Assembly (NCBI RefSeq): GCF_002443255.2
Contig: NW_019211460.1
Location: forward strand, 35,287,498-35,351,497
Length of the DNA: 64,000 nt
Source: Varroa destructor
Taxonomy: Eukaryota; Arthropoda; Arachnida; Mesostigmata; Varroidae
Reading direction: 5' to 3'
The translations under genes and the position numbers were made by a program. The number at the start of each line of letters is the position of its first letter. The stretch's first letter is position 1. The notes under the pieces were generated by a model, which was given only the letters and a program-made list of their open reading frames with translations, ran no database searches and was not told where the DNA came from. Shown one piece after another: positions 49,063 through 61,674 of the stretch.

Positions 49063-51801
49063 TATATACCCATAAACCAAGCTAGTTTTACATAAAACGC
49101 TGTATTGAATTTAGCTGCCCTTGCCCCGAAAATTCTACTAGCCAACCGTAGAATTATTGGAATAAAAACAGACGGATCGTTTCTCGTGAGAAGTTCCATT
49201 TAACTTAATTCAAGATACCTTTCGAATATCCATTGGCAACTATAACATCTATGTAAATGTATGCTTTAACCTCGAGTAAACTTCTCGATTTATAACACCT
49301 TTTCAAAAATTCGGAACGATTAGAGAGTAGATAGTTAACGGCAGCGAAGACTTACTAAATAAAAAAAAAACGTTCTTAATGATTCTTATCCCCATTATAA
49401 TGCCTGCTGCTATTTGGTGGAATATCGAAAACAGCAGAAATGGGCTAGAAGGACTTTTATTTGGTTTAGTTTAAACTTTATTTTGGAAGGCCTCGGCAAA
49501 GTCCTAGATAACTTGCTTCAACTTCCTAACAGCAGCATATAGCAGCGATACGTTGAGTAAAAGTATAAAATTACAGAAATTTACAGCGTCGTTTTGCATC
49601 CACGTGTTCCGTCGCCATTCGTGCGACTATGACTAAAGCGCAATTGTTGTCACAAAATAGGTTTTATCACTCTAGCTCAAACTGTTCTAAAGAGGCAAAA
49701 GTAATAGAATCCAAATCACTGCAATAATGATAAATTAAACAAAAAAAGACATTGGTACCTAAAATAGTTTCGGCCTTGGGTCTTTGCGACTTGTCCATTA
49801 TGTCTATCCGAGCACACAGGCCTCTTTTTTGACTCGTGCCGTCGCCACTGTACACAAGACGAAACGTGACGAAACGAGAATAGCTTGCCCACCATGGCCT
49901 ACCTGAGAACGCACCTGAAATCACCTTTCCCCCTCTGTGACTCTGACTGGCTATTGGCGGCGACCAAAGCATAACACAGAGTCGAGCTTATAAGGAACTA
50001 AGAAACATGGACAACGAATGAACGGACGAAAATCAGTCTTCCGAGCAATCATGGCTGAGAATTAAAGTCTGATTTTGGTCCGTGCTCCTTTACAAATGTT
50101 TCATTGCCACAACGACCTGCCGAAAGTAACAGATAGGAAAATTACATCAAATGCCATATATTCTGTGCTACGTACTTGTTCGCCGTGGAACCGCACGAGG
50201 CTCTCGGGTCAATTATTCTATAAATTAGATAATCAAAGCACGACTAAAAGAGAGGACAATAACCAGGACGACTACTAATTAGATTTTGTAAGAATTAACT
50301 TTAAAAGCTGCTGAAGTTGGGATTTGTCGTAGCCTTTGATCGATCTCTAAACATGGTAGTCAATGGTTTGAAGTGGTTAAGTGAAGTTCGCATACGGAAC
50401 ACAGTCAGGGTCGCACTTCGTTATGTAATTTTCTTGTTACAGCAATTTAAACAGGACAATTATCACATACGGCAATTTATAATTGCTAGCCTTGAAAGTA
50501 TTAATCTAACTCGTATGAGTAAATGGCTTATATAATTTTTTATAGTAAATGCCCTGCTATATTAAGATGGTGCAAATGGCGTGCGAATTCATATTAAGAA
50601 TCGATTTGTTGGGAGAAGTTAAAGCAGTAATCATGCGGACCTCTTGGCTAACATGATAAAAATACACTGGAAACGACGGGGAGTTAGCTGCTGAAGGAGG
50701 GCAAAGCTTCAACCTTTACTGTAGTTTGTTGTACCTCCATAACTCCAGTAGTTCCCCTACGTGGCTTTCACGAATCCTCTTTTTTATGGAACGGTCCCTT
50801 TCGTTCCCGCGAAGTGAGGACTTGTTTTTTGTACGAAAAACCTAATCATAACATATGTCTATAATAGGAACGTTGCATAACGACGACGATGATGAAATTG
50901 TAAAATAGATAGATATTCTTTGAAAGCAGAAGATTAGCCACATCTCTGCCGCAGTTTTTAGATGGCTCGCCCAGATACACGTATGTTAAATATATGTGTA
51001 GTTGATCTTCGGAACCAGTTAAGAACTTTTGCTGGGGATAGTTATAATGTTTTTGAGAACCTTTATTTTTATATATAGAAATATAGGATTTATTAGAAAA
51101 TTAAGAGATAGGATTAAGGAATAGAATGGTGTTTTTTTTTTAAGAACATTAATTATAATTTGCAACGTATGCGATATAAAACATGGAAAACGGATTCATT
51201 TCAACGAGGAGGCGAACTAAGTGCAATAGTATATCAGCGTTATGGAAAGATCGGCCAACGGAACGGGTGTAGCAACAGAACTATGACAACCCGGTAGAGT
51301 TGAATTTGAGCTAGGCCTTGGATTAGATAAAAGCCCAATCACAGACTGGAATGGCCTACAATGCCGGAAATGGGATTTTCTATAGAAAGAACAAAACTTG
51401 TTTGATTTTGTATTATAAACTTTGATGTTGTTATTCATTCTTGCCTCGAGTAGCGCATTTGATGTGGCGTAATAATGAATCATAGACACCGGGGGGGGGG
51501 GGGGGGTACTGGTAAACCAATAGGCTACCTCTAAAAAATAATGAGGTTATTGGACCGTTCCAACAATAAAACAAGATTACTGCAGCGGGGTAACCAGTAA
51601 GGGTATATGCTAACTTGAGATCTAATCTAATAGTGTTAAGGAAGTCCTAAGATTACTGAGACAACGTAATAGATTTATAGAACAAGGATAATAGGATTTG
51701 CGGCCAGTTGTAGTCGCTACGTGGTATAATTGCTGGTAGAATTCGAGCTATAACTTACTTGAAGCTTTGTGCGGTACATGTATATATATATATATATATT
51801 C
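49063..51801. other. No firmly supported gene
   Basis: A minus-strand frame at 49667-49972 (101 codons) has a reasonable codon pattern but no clear splice sites. A 26-residue plus ORF at 49894-49974 has a perfect start context. The G-run at 51491-51506 is the only repeat. Confidence 0.4.
51491..51506. repeat. Homopolymer run of 16 G
   Basis: Rare in AT-rich DNA. It may form a quadruplex; run length may be a sequencing or assembly error. Confidence 0.9.
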
Positions 51802-53198
51802 GATACTCAATCAAATAATTTCACTTTCGGGGCATATTGCGCAGCATTAGGGCAAAGGTTTGCTTTTTAAAAGAAGTAGGCGAACATTTTGAAATTGCTA
51901 AAAACGGCGTTATATATTTGCAAGCACCAATATTTTGCAGCATTACCTATTAATTGACCCGCCATAATATCGCCAGTAATAACCGCCCCCGCCGCCCTTT
52001 GGGGCATGCTTCTGATGCCGTTGTTCGCCATCTCAACTATGAATATATCCTACAGCAGCACGTTGATGATTTTTTATGAAGATCTCGAACATTTTTTATA
52101 TTCTGTTCTTATCGAATTTGTGATATTCCAGACGTTTACGATTTCTTCCAGATATTCTCTATAGAATAAGTGGGTAACAGAAGCATGTGAACGTCATTAG
52201 CAGCGAGTAGTCTAGAGCTACTCCGAGCTCTGTGAAGTGCCCTAATCACCGTTAGAGAACTATTCCCGTGCCTTAGGAAGCATCTTGCATTCGATAACTT
52301 CAGCATATTCCTGTTGCTCTAGTATTCCCTTTTTAAAGTGTACCATGCCAATGCCCCTGCCGGAAGTCATAGATCTCCTAGTAACTTTTAATAGTTGTCA
52401 AGGTTTGGGCACTACGCAGTTTTGGAAAAATTGTTTACCAACACGTTTCAATAAGGCAGTGAGGATTTTTTTCGAAAATTTGAAAGCTAAAGTTCGTTTT
52501 TAAAAAAAGATCCTAGCTCTCAACGCTCCAAAGACTTGGCTTTCTCAATGGGGGCGGGCTCGCTTTATTTGAACATTCATCTGAGGTTCCTTGGCAGGTC
52601 TCCGGCCCTTGAACCCAGCCTCCTCGAGTTGGCAGCGAAACGTAGCTATGAATAAAGCGAGTCCATCGTCTTTTGATATATTCTGGAGAATATGCAAAAC
52701 TAACTTATAATTTGGAGGTTCGCAACTATTAACACAGTGCTCCCGCTTCGTAGTATACCATCTTCCATTACTTTTTGCCGACTCTGCGCGACGACAGCGG
52801 GTGGTCTTCTGTTTGTTTCCTAACAACGTTGAGAAATGCAGTGTTGGGAAGCACGAAACACTTGAACTATTCTACGTTATATACATTTGTCTTGGCGAAC
52901 GAGTCCGCTAATCAGTGTCTCTTAGTCTTGTGTCTCTTATTGATATTTGTTCCTGTTTTCGTGTTGATCATTTACCTACGGAAATACAATGCAGCAGTTT
53001 TACGTGTTGCGTCGTTTGTCAACATCAGTTTTAAGCTATCTGCCTATAGCCTCTTTATCTGTACATAGGGAAGCAGTCTAATGTGGAATAATACCGGTTT
53101 AGTTTCGCTCTGATGCTACACAATCGGCCTTGAAGGTTGAAACTATTTAATTAGGTTCATTAGAGTTCACTTGACTGAATATGTACCGGGTTTTATAA
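51802..53198 (-). mobile_element. Tc1-like transposon, copy 2, degenerate
   Basis: It aligns with copy 1 at 18847-20215 in the same orientation, for example at 51991 versus 19091 (gccgcc...tctgatgc), 52202 versus 19265 (agcgagtag.ctagag) and 52911 versus 19832 (aatcagtgt). The left end again abuts a (TA)n tract (51780-51800). The right end at 53136-53176 (gttgaaactatt ... gagttcacttgact) is the inverse of the copy 1 left end. Ends are approximate to about 10 nt. Confidence 0.72.
51960..52830 (-). pseudogene. Tc1-type transposase remnant in copy 2
   Basis: The minus frame at 52552-52630 reads LEEAGFKGRRPAKEPQMNV and continues IKRARPH. This is the well-conserved linker between the DNA-binding and catalytic domains of Tc1 transposases (L-x-E-x-GLK-x-RRPAKKPLLS...KARLxFAxxH). 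That block is better preserved here than in copy 1, while the DDE part (51990-52260) carries stops and deletions. The open frame extends to an ATG at 52826 but the N-terminal portion is not recognisable. Not functional. Confidence 0.62.
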
Positions 53199-54826
53199 TT
53201 GGATTACTACATCGAGTTTAGCAACACTAGTTAAGGTTTTAAAGGACAACGGTTTTATATACGTATTATCCCTATACGGACTAAGTAAGATGAGAGTATA
53301 AAAAGAAGGCTATTACCTACGAAGCTGTTGCTTGACAAAGTCGAGGAATACTTACCCAATCGTGGCTCGAATAACCATGCAATGCAACCCAGTCCTTAAA
53401 CTCAATGGCTCCCTAACCACCTGCAGACGTATTGGACTCTTCCGAAACTCCATTCAATTCGACCTGATATCATGAGTTTGATACCTTTTCTATTGAATTT
53501 CAGCTTTTATCCGTGTGTATCTAACACAACTTCAGACTCAACCACTTGTCATTACCATACATCCAAAGATCTCAAAGATTAGGTCGAATACGCAAAACAA
53601 CGACCGTCAAAGATTGGTCATTAAAATCCTGTTTATGCGATTGCAAAACCCTTCGTCAACAAAGCAAAAGATTGACGTGTTCACGTATCTGCAGACGAAT
53701 CGTCTACAGGCCTACAGGCAAATCTTCTGATGAGCTGACATTAGACTACTTCTACTAATGATCTACTAATGATTATCTAATGGTAATTAGAATTGCTTTC
53801 GACTCAAGCGGTCATCTCGAATGGGGAGTTATGTACGTCCTTAAAGTAGGCCGATATAGCCAGTGTCGGCAATAGTCCGATGGGCAACCAAGTGATCATC
53901 TGCAGCACACATTTCTGCAACAGATGAGGAGGAAGTTATTTAGTAAACCCATATTTTATATATCGAAGTGTTTTGCTAGGCCCACATTAAGTAATAAATA
54001 CATTGTGCGTTTTAGTTTAAGACGTATGCCATGTTGATAATGCACCAGTATCTGGGTGGGAGTCAGCAATGACGTCTTTCCCTTTAATAATTTATATTAG
54101 ATAATGATTGAGTTATGTGCTGTAAATCCATGCAAAAAACTTGCACATTATTAATCTCATTATAATGGATTGCGCGTACGAGAAAGGTCGAGAACGAAAA
54201 GTTTCTATAATAGTAAATTTAAATATAGAGTATTTTTCGTTAACCTGAAATAAGCAGGTCTGTCACATTTGTATGGGTGCAATATTCGACATAGCCTGCT
54301 TCACACTGACCTACTGAGGTGCGGTTTTTTTGAGTCGATAAAATCTTGGTAAATGTCGAATATAATAGTGACTAACCTTAATTCGGTAAAAAACCGTGTG
54401 ATGGAAAACGGGGGTGCCTTTAAAAAAGGCAAGCTGAGGTTGCGTTCATCGGTTCATTTTAGTGAATCCGCAGATGTTGAATCCGTTTAGTCGGGGACTC
54501 CCCCAGACAGAATAAGAATATTACGATGCAAACAGAAGAAGGAACAGCCTACCCGGAAGAGTCCCAGATGAATTCCATGATCACGTTGGCTTATATGTAA
54601 CAAAAAACAACGATCCCAGCTTCACTGACAACACGTTGTAACGAAAAAAAAATCGCTCAAAACTGAAAGTGGAGGAGAATCACAACTATTTTCTTAGGAA
54701 CCTAAACCGGTAAGATTGGCTTCAAATGTCCGAATGCTAGGTGCTTATTTTAAAGGCCAGTCTTGATCTGAAATCTTCCTCAGAACCGAACGGAGAGTGA
54801 ATTCGAATTTTTGAAAGGTTTCGCAG
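53199..54826. other. No supportable gene
   Basis: AT-rich. Short overlapping open frames at 53515-53758 only. Confidence 0.45.
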
Positions 54827-55178
54827 CCACTATCAGTACCATGACTACGCTATCCAACGAAAAGCTGTTGCGGCTCCTAAAAATAGCGAGCTTTCGGAAA
54901 CGTTTCTTGAAGCGTTTCGACGGCTGGGAAAAGCCAACTCGGCCAACACGTCTTCGACCTCTTCTCCTTCATCACATCTACACGATCGCATGGACGGTAT
55001 CGAACGCAACTTCATCGTCCATCAGGCGCGAGGCAGCTCAGCGTTGCTCAGCCTTATGAGAAAGCTCTATTACCTTAAAGTTATCTCTACAAACTATAGT
55101 CGATATGTATTCGGTCTAAGCTATATTTTTCATACACTCGCTCTATGGTATGGTATCATAATATGCACTTTGATTTGA
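54827..55178 (+). CDS. Candidate exon, Ser/Thr-rich, product unknown
   Basis: The frame is open from 54801 to TGA at 55176-55178. A possible acceptor ttcgcag ends at 54826 (phase 2 in). The first 80 codons look coding: HYQYHDYAIQRKAVAAP, then SELSETFLEAFRRLGK, a Ser/Thr/Pro linker (SANTSSTSSPSSH), then DRMDGIERNFIVHQARGSSA. After about residue 85 (from 55081) the sequence turns Tyr/Ile/Leu-rich, suggesting an unseen splice site near there. Its phase would fit the candidate exons at 34044 or 37343, but the distance is large. No family recognised. Confidence 0.28.
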
Positions 55179-57640
55179 GTATACTGGCTCAAATATTGGA
55201 ACGTTTTCCCGCAGCGAATTTCAGTTTTAACATAGGTAGTTGATTGATTGATTGATGGAAAGGAAACGCGCCGAGCTAAAAGGGTTTTCTCCGAGGCACC
55301 TTTGTATTTACGTTTAATACGTTTATAACGTACAGAGATGCGTTTAAATGGACCTATGATGCGCGAAAAACAATACCGCTTTTAGCGTAAAGAAAACTAG
55401 ATCCATCGTACTATCTCTACGAGTCATATCCCACGTTTATGCAACGGTTTCCAATGCAGGGTTCTCTGACATCTTTAGATGTATATATGACTACATAACC
55501 TTTGCCGTTCTATATATTTGCTTTTTGCAATTTCATGGAAGCCTGTATTTTTATACAGGCAAACATTTATACAATAAAAAGGTATTGGTTCGCCCAGTTT
55601 CCATTTAAAATTTTCCACTGTCAAACTTGATACAGTATATATAATAGCCGTGTGGCGTTTGGCATCGCTATTACGATTGATTAAAAATATGGTAAGGTGA
55701 ATATTATGTAGAATCTATGTAAATTAAAGATTGGGCGTATGCTACACGATCATGCTTCCTACTGGTACCACTACTACCCACAGACCCGAAAGTTCGTCCA
55801 GATGGCGGTAGTAGCCACCCTTCAAAGCTTGTGCAAATAATCGATAAGCCCACTCAAAAGGGAGAAAGCTATAAGAGCAACAAGAGGTGGGAGGACGCGA
55901 ACCAGACCTTTATACAAATATAAATAAAAAACGATTGCCAAAAACGAAGGAAGACGGCAGGGACATGAAGAAATCACGCAGGCACACTCACTCAAGCATT
56001 GAGAGAGAAAAAAAAGAGTCGAAAGAAGAAATGCATGGAATATCGTGAATGAGACGATGGTAAAGGACACCTCTTTACGTGTCCGTTTAGCTGCTAGTAT
56101 AAGGTATAGGTGTACGGGGCAAACGAAGTTATTTGAACAATAGTTCGCAACTTACCTCTACCGAGTCTCACAATATACATATACCCATACCTTAGCTACT
56201 ATGTATACTTGCGCTTGCTAACTCTAACCTATGCAGAGTAACCGCTCATGGACGAGCAGCTTTCTCCGGCCCTTTTAAGATTCGGGATCGATTTCCACAT
56301 GCGTTCGCCAATATCGGGAGACAAAAAAATGAATGAACTACAGAGCGGAGGTGCAGCTAGCAAAGAGTGCAGATATCAGTAGTAAATCATATTATTTATA
56401 CTTAAGAAAGATCATTCATTTCGCAGATGGCGCTTCACAAAGGCAGTGATATTAAACTAATCTAGCGATATTTTCTTCTGACTGTAAAATGTGCCTGTGC
56501 GCCATCATAAGCCCATTCCGCTAAAATAGCGGCAACGATGAAACTAGTGCTGTGCGGAATATGTCGTACGCATGTATACCTGTAATGGCCCGATAGGTAA
56601 CGTAAGCATCTCAAGCCAGTTTACCAAAGAAAAGCCATCTGTACTCTTTGAAGCAAAATGACAACGCGATAAGCCTAGACACCTGTTCGTCCTTAATCCT
56701 ATCTGCTTTTCTGAGCGATTTTATATGACAATTGGTTACCAGATAGACACAGTGTTAAACAGCCTCCCTTGCTTTAATAGAAAAAAACCTTTTGGTAGAA
56801 GAAAGAGAGAGCATTAAAAGCATATCTGTTTGCTGTAGATGCTGGAAATCAATATCTAGCGTATAAAAGGAATTATATAGCCTACCTGATGCTCAACTTC
56901 TCACGAGACTTGAAGCTTAAAAATAACTTCGTAGCTATCTTTAAAAACCAAGATTCAGACAGAGCATGATTCCCATATCCTTAACCAATCGTGCAATTCA
57001 TCATATAATTATAATTTTTCGCAGCAACTTAAATTTATGTTACTGCTGTTGTTGTTGTTGTTGTTGTTGTTGTTGCTATTTAGAGAAGGCTTATGGGACG
57101 GTTAGGATTGCTGATAAAGGCCGTTTTTGTGGAAAAGTAAAAAATAATCCTTGTAGAATTCAACTTCATTTAAGCTGATCGTAACGTTGAGAACCATTCA
57201 CTACTGTTTATGTAATCAGTCCCTTTTTCTGATTTTTAACTATCCACTGAATTTACGTTACATTGCAGTGTTACTAAGTTAGCCAAATTAAAACACGTAA
57301 TTGAATAGTGCTATTGAAGTGGTCTGGCAAAAAATTGCTATGTCTCCTTTTGCTGACAATGTTTCAAGCATCCAACTACGGACGGCTAGTAACAAGCTAA
57401 AAGTAACATAATAAATAATGTGATGGTTGATATGGTGCCGTCAATACCACATTTAATGTCAAAGTCACAGAAGATCAAGGTCACCGTCAAACATGAAATA
57501 ATCTACTGAACTTAAGCTGGAGTAGAATATACAAACATTGCAGAATATACATACATACATATGGTCTATATGCAATGCCATTATTAGACTACACAAGCGA
57601 TTGCTTGTGCATTGAGCCATACGTACGCCTGTACGGAAAG
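55179..57640. other. No supportable gene
   Basis: Holds a GATT repeat (55241-55256), a hairpin gcctgtat/atacaggc at 55541-55560 and a TTG repeat at 57046-57076. Otherwise AT-rich. Confidence 0.45.
57046..57076. repeat. (TTG)n repeat
   Basis: About ten TTG units; open frames through it give Cys, Val or Leu runs and are artefacts. Confidence 0.93.
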
Positions 57641-58260
57641 TAATAAGGGCGAACAATGTTTAAAAGCGCATACTTTTCCGGTGACCTTTGCCCGGGGCGA
57701 ATGAATGCGTAAAAGAGGCTGACTTTGAAGCCTTACTTTCCAACTTGCCGTCGTAGTCATCATCAAAAGATCTGAAATCGTGCCTCCGACGTCGCCGACC
57801 ATAATCACACTGCGGGGTGCCAATTGTCTTTGGCTCAAGTCTGCTTCGATCGTATGTGCGGCTGCGGGGCCAAGACATAAGGGTAGGGGACGTCTCTATG
57901 GCCAAATTTTCTCTGAAAGAACCCCCACAGACTGGTCCCCCGCTCATTATACCAGTAGATGGCCCAGCTGCCTTTCATCCCCGCGCCACGGGTGCTTTCA
58001 TCTGCACCACGACGACAATGATAGAAATGCGCGCGAGTACGCAGCCATCGATTAGCCCCTGCTTGTGCGGACGTCTTCATGCCTCCTTGCTTCTGCCACT
58101 TGGCGACTCTAGCCTCGTTTGCTGCTGGGGTTGGCTGAAGTTCTCTGCTTTTTGGGTCGGTGACTGAAAAAGGCAAAAGTAGTTGGAATTGAAGCTGGTT
58201 GCTGCTGTCTCCCTTATGCCGTCAAAACAAGACGAAGCGGAGCGAAAAGGCGTCGCTTTA
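57640..58260. other. GC-rich island, open on both strands
   Basis: Unusually GC- and CpG-rich for the window. It is open in several frames: plus 57817-58167 (116 codons, includes SLKEPPQTGPPLIIPVDG), minus 57835-58176 and minus 57660-57947. At least one is probably coding or it is a CpG-island promoter. I cannot decide the strand from sequence alone. Confidence 0.4.
57737..57947 (-). CDS. Candidate first coding exon in the GC-rich island
   Basis: From ATG 57947 on minus the frame reads MSGGPVCGGSFRENLAIETS, passes an Arg run (GRRRRRHDF) and an acidic stretch (FRSFDDDYDGKLE), and reaches a GAAA/GTAAGG donor (phase 1 out). Codon pattern is good, but the plus-strand frame in the same place is as good. 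Product unknown. Confidence 0.2.
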
Positions 58261-58667
58261 TGCCATTACGGAAGAATGAGACTGATCGGAAGGGAAAATA
58301 CTTCACTTTTCATTGGGATTCATTGAGTTTCATCGCTGTGGATAAAACGATAGAACTTTTATCTACATAAACATTTATTTGGCATAAATTAATCGAGTAT
58401 TTTTTGTTCGGTACGTAATGTTACACTGTAGGGCTTCGTTCATCTGTCATAATTGATAAAAATGCAATTGCTAAATACCATATACATATATATTTAGAAT
58501 ATTTGAATTTCTAGTCGTTAAGGTTCTAGGTCGAGTTTCGCCTAACTCCGTGCAACAATAACGATTAGGCATATCACAATACACTTACGTGTACTCCAGG
58601 TTTTCCTGACAAATGTGTATGAAGTGGTGTTTGCAATTTTAGCCAGAACTTTCGTTGTTCCATTGGA

Positions 58668-58785
58668 TCAGAATGCAGCTGTCTTGTCATACTGTTTCAG
58701 CTTCGATCGGACGGGAGCCTTCCTCTTCCTAGTAATCGGGCACAGAGAATCGTCCTCGTTCATTGCGTTGAGTTGATTTCCATTA
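58668..58785 (-). CDS. Candidate last exon on minus, basic C-terminus
   Basis: On minus, an acceptor (gattattgctag) is followed in phase 2 by 38 codons, reading NGNQLNAMNEDDSLCPITRK, then RKAPVRSKLKQYDKTAAF and a TGA at 58668-58670. The codon pattern is strongly purine-N-pyrimidine, and the peptide has an acidic patch followed by a bipartite-like basic cluster (TRKRKAPVRSKLK) that could be a nuclear localisation signal. The two other minus frames are interrupted. The upstream exons should lie at higher coordinates and were not found. Confidence 0.38.
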
Positions 58786-60291
58786 CTAGCAATAATCTAT
58801 TATTGTATGAATCAGTCGAAGACTTGCCCATCACTCGTTACGCTTTCGAGTCTCTAGTTCCATCTTGACATTGTTGTTTACGCTTATGTTGTTACGTCCA
58901 CGATTATGTTTCTCTACTTGATCCGCTGTGTTTGTGTCTGCTTTGACCTGCAGATCTACGTGCACACTATGAGTTTTTTTTACCTTTCTCTCGTCTTTAG
59001 TTTTCTTTTTCGTAGTGCCTCCCTAGTGATTCTGCTTTGTGCAGCTCTTTTCCAACGTTTTCTTCTTCTTCTACCTGACGACCCTGCATCATGACTGTGA
59101 CAGGTTCTTAATAGCAATCGCGGACGTCTTCAACACCATAAAGACCTTCCTCGTTTCGTATCTGTACTAGCTCAGTTGTTTTAACTTGCCTACAAGTAAG
59201 GGCCCAGATCATGTCGCATAAAAGTTGTCGATAGAGAAGGATCGGCCACGGTTTCTGCGAACATTTGGCAGGCAAGCCGGCCGGCCGGCCGACCAGCCAG
59301 CCAGCCAGCTAGCTCCGTGCACTGCTTCCCAGACTGACACGATGAAGCAGGCTAAGATCGGCCTACCAAGAGCCTAAGATCATGTTCGGTGCATTTATAA
59401 AATATTCCACTGTAGGCGCATTTCTGCTAATCCAATGTAACCTTTCTCTAGTGGTTCGTTCTGTGTGAAGATAACTCGTAAAACGAGATGTGATAGGATA
59501 CAAGTATTACATGAGGCGAAATTTCCATTTTTAAGCTAACACTAAGAGTGGCGCCGATCCATTACTACGTATAGGCTGGCAAAACTTATTAAAGAATAAA
59601 TAACCTTAAGACCTTTGTACAGATGAATCAAGTAGTTAAACGGTTCAGGGCTTACTCGTTCCTCAAGCTGAGACTCGTTTCGGCTAGTTGATTACTTCCT
59701 AGTATTGCACTTTTAAACGCGTTGATCAGGGAACAGGTGGGAACGTTGAATATATACCTAATTTGAAGTTAATGATTTTTCCTTCATTTGGAAAGCTAGA
59801 TGACCTCTTGAAAGACAATGGTTGCTTATTTGTCGTTACACTTCGATGGTATCCGCCCACTGTTTAAAAAACCCAACGTAATGCCGACAGACGCTATCAG
59901 AAATGTTATCTTTGAATACATGCAAAAAGACTTATCTTGCTTTCTTGAAAACTCGGCATGTAATTGCATACATTTCAAAATTATGAGGAAACCATTACAA
60001 TTTAATGATATTTTTTTTACCTCTCATTGTTTCTTTCGATAAAAAGCAATGAAGAAAGCAGAAAAGTCATGACCGTCTGTGTGTTTGAGTAGCGTACCCT
60101 TATAAATATTGGTTCACTATTTGCATATATTTATTGTAAAATGCATCTGTTGAGCTCCGCTGACGCATCTAGCGTCGCTGCTGCCCTTTAACACAGCCAA
60201 CCGAGTTGCCGCTGGCCTCCTACCAATGTATGTATATTGGTGGCGGTTGTTGAGAAGTTTTCCTTGTGATAAGCATCGACTAAGGCTATAG

Positions 60292-60292
60292 G

Positions 60293-60354
<62 letters not shown>
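60292..60354. repeat. Compound (CT)n(TA)n microsatellite
   Basis: About 10 CT units followed directly by about 21 TA units. Confidence 0.95.
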
Positions 60355-60357
<3 letters not shown>

Positions 60358-60458
60358 CAAAAGCTTTTTTGCGGTATCAAGCCCAAACGATGTTCCAAAC
60401 GTCGAAGCTTTCTAAGATCTGTTTCAGCAAACAAAAGGATTCATCAGACCATTTACCT

Positions 60459-60471
60459 CCCCCCCCCCCCC
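60459..60471. repeat. Homopolymer run of 13 C
   Basis: Followed after tc by an A run. Confidence 0.9.
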
Positions 60472-60864
60472 TCAAAAAAAACGTGTTGTCTTTATGAGGT
60501 TAGCGCTATCCTGCCCACTAAAGTATGGAATATTTTACATGAGAATTTTCAGTACAAAGCTCTTATTTTCCATTAGAAGGCAATATAACACTTTTAACCT
60601 TGTATGACACTTCAAAGTTTCCATGCCATTACCACTAAAAGAAAGTGCTTTAGCACATAATGCAACGAGGATATGCATATTGCTTCCATTTCAATCAAAG
60701 TAAGTGATTTCTTGAATTGTAAATTCAATGCTTGTGAAATCTGTCATTACATGAGCTATTCTGAGATAAAAATGGATAAAATTCCAACAGCCAGTAGACA
60801 TGCCTGCCCCTTGCGGTTTCCGTCTGAGTGCAGGGGCAATATGTTTGCCAACTAAATTTATATA

Positions 60865-60915
60865 CATGTAATGGCGCGGGTTCGAAACCAGACGCAGATG
60901 CACTCCGCTTGAAGC
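60865..60915 (+). mobile_element. 5'-truncated fragment of the tRNA-like SINE
   Basis: cgggttcgaaacc resembles a degenerate B box. The next 40 nt share cgcag..gca and gaagccagcc with the copy at 13134-13190. No A box is visible upstream, so this would be a truncated copy. The similarity is short. Confidence 0.3.
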
Positions 60916-61674
60916 CAGCCCTTTGAACTAATGCTTAATTGGGGCGGTAGTATCGGACGAGAAACTCAAAATATTGTCCAGACAGACTTTCCCACGTCGG
61001 AATACAGTTTTCTAGTTTTAGTAAAACGGATAAATTTCAATCTGACTACTTGTCCAGCTTTCGTTGGCAACAAACAGGGCAAGCGTAGCAATCGCACCTA
61101 TCGAAACAATAAGGCCATAATTACACGTATACTGTGTTTTCGTAAATATACTTGCCTTAAGTATTATTATCACCGACTACAGTTGCTGTGGCCTAGATAA
61201 GGGATGCTCTAACAAGACATGGCTCTACATAGTAGGTTAATCACTTATTTTTTGTATGAGGGGGCTGTTAAGATTCCCATAATTTATTCAGAGCGTATTT
61301 GGGACAACTTTGTATCAATCACCGGTTCTATTCGGTTCCTTTGTACCACAGAGTCACTATATTGAAAAATAATATGCTACAAAGTGTCCCTCCCGTCTTA
61401 GCCGGATTGGCGATGATTGGTTTCATCTAGTTACTCCCATATCCTGATTTCGGCCTGTAATTTGTATACTTATACTTTATAATATTATCGGAGCAAAAAA
61501 CATCATATTGTGTATTCTTCTTCCACTTTTTTTGTTTTTCTGAAAAATGTACGAATACTGACTTGAACCGTCATTATCAATAGGCTTTACGCAGTTTTCG
61601 TCCGCCATTACTGGCCATTGAACAGCTCGGGTTCCTTAGTTTGTACATGTTGAAGAAGTCAGGCAGCGTATTTT

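Noticed and set aside
48660..49199. Open frames spanning the N run
   Set aside because: Artefacts of the assembly gap.
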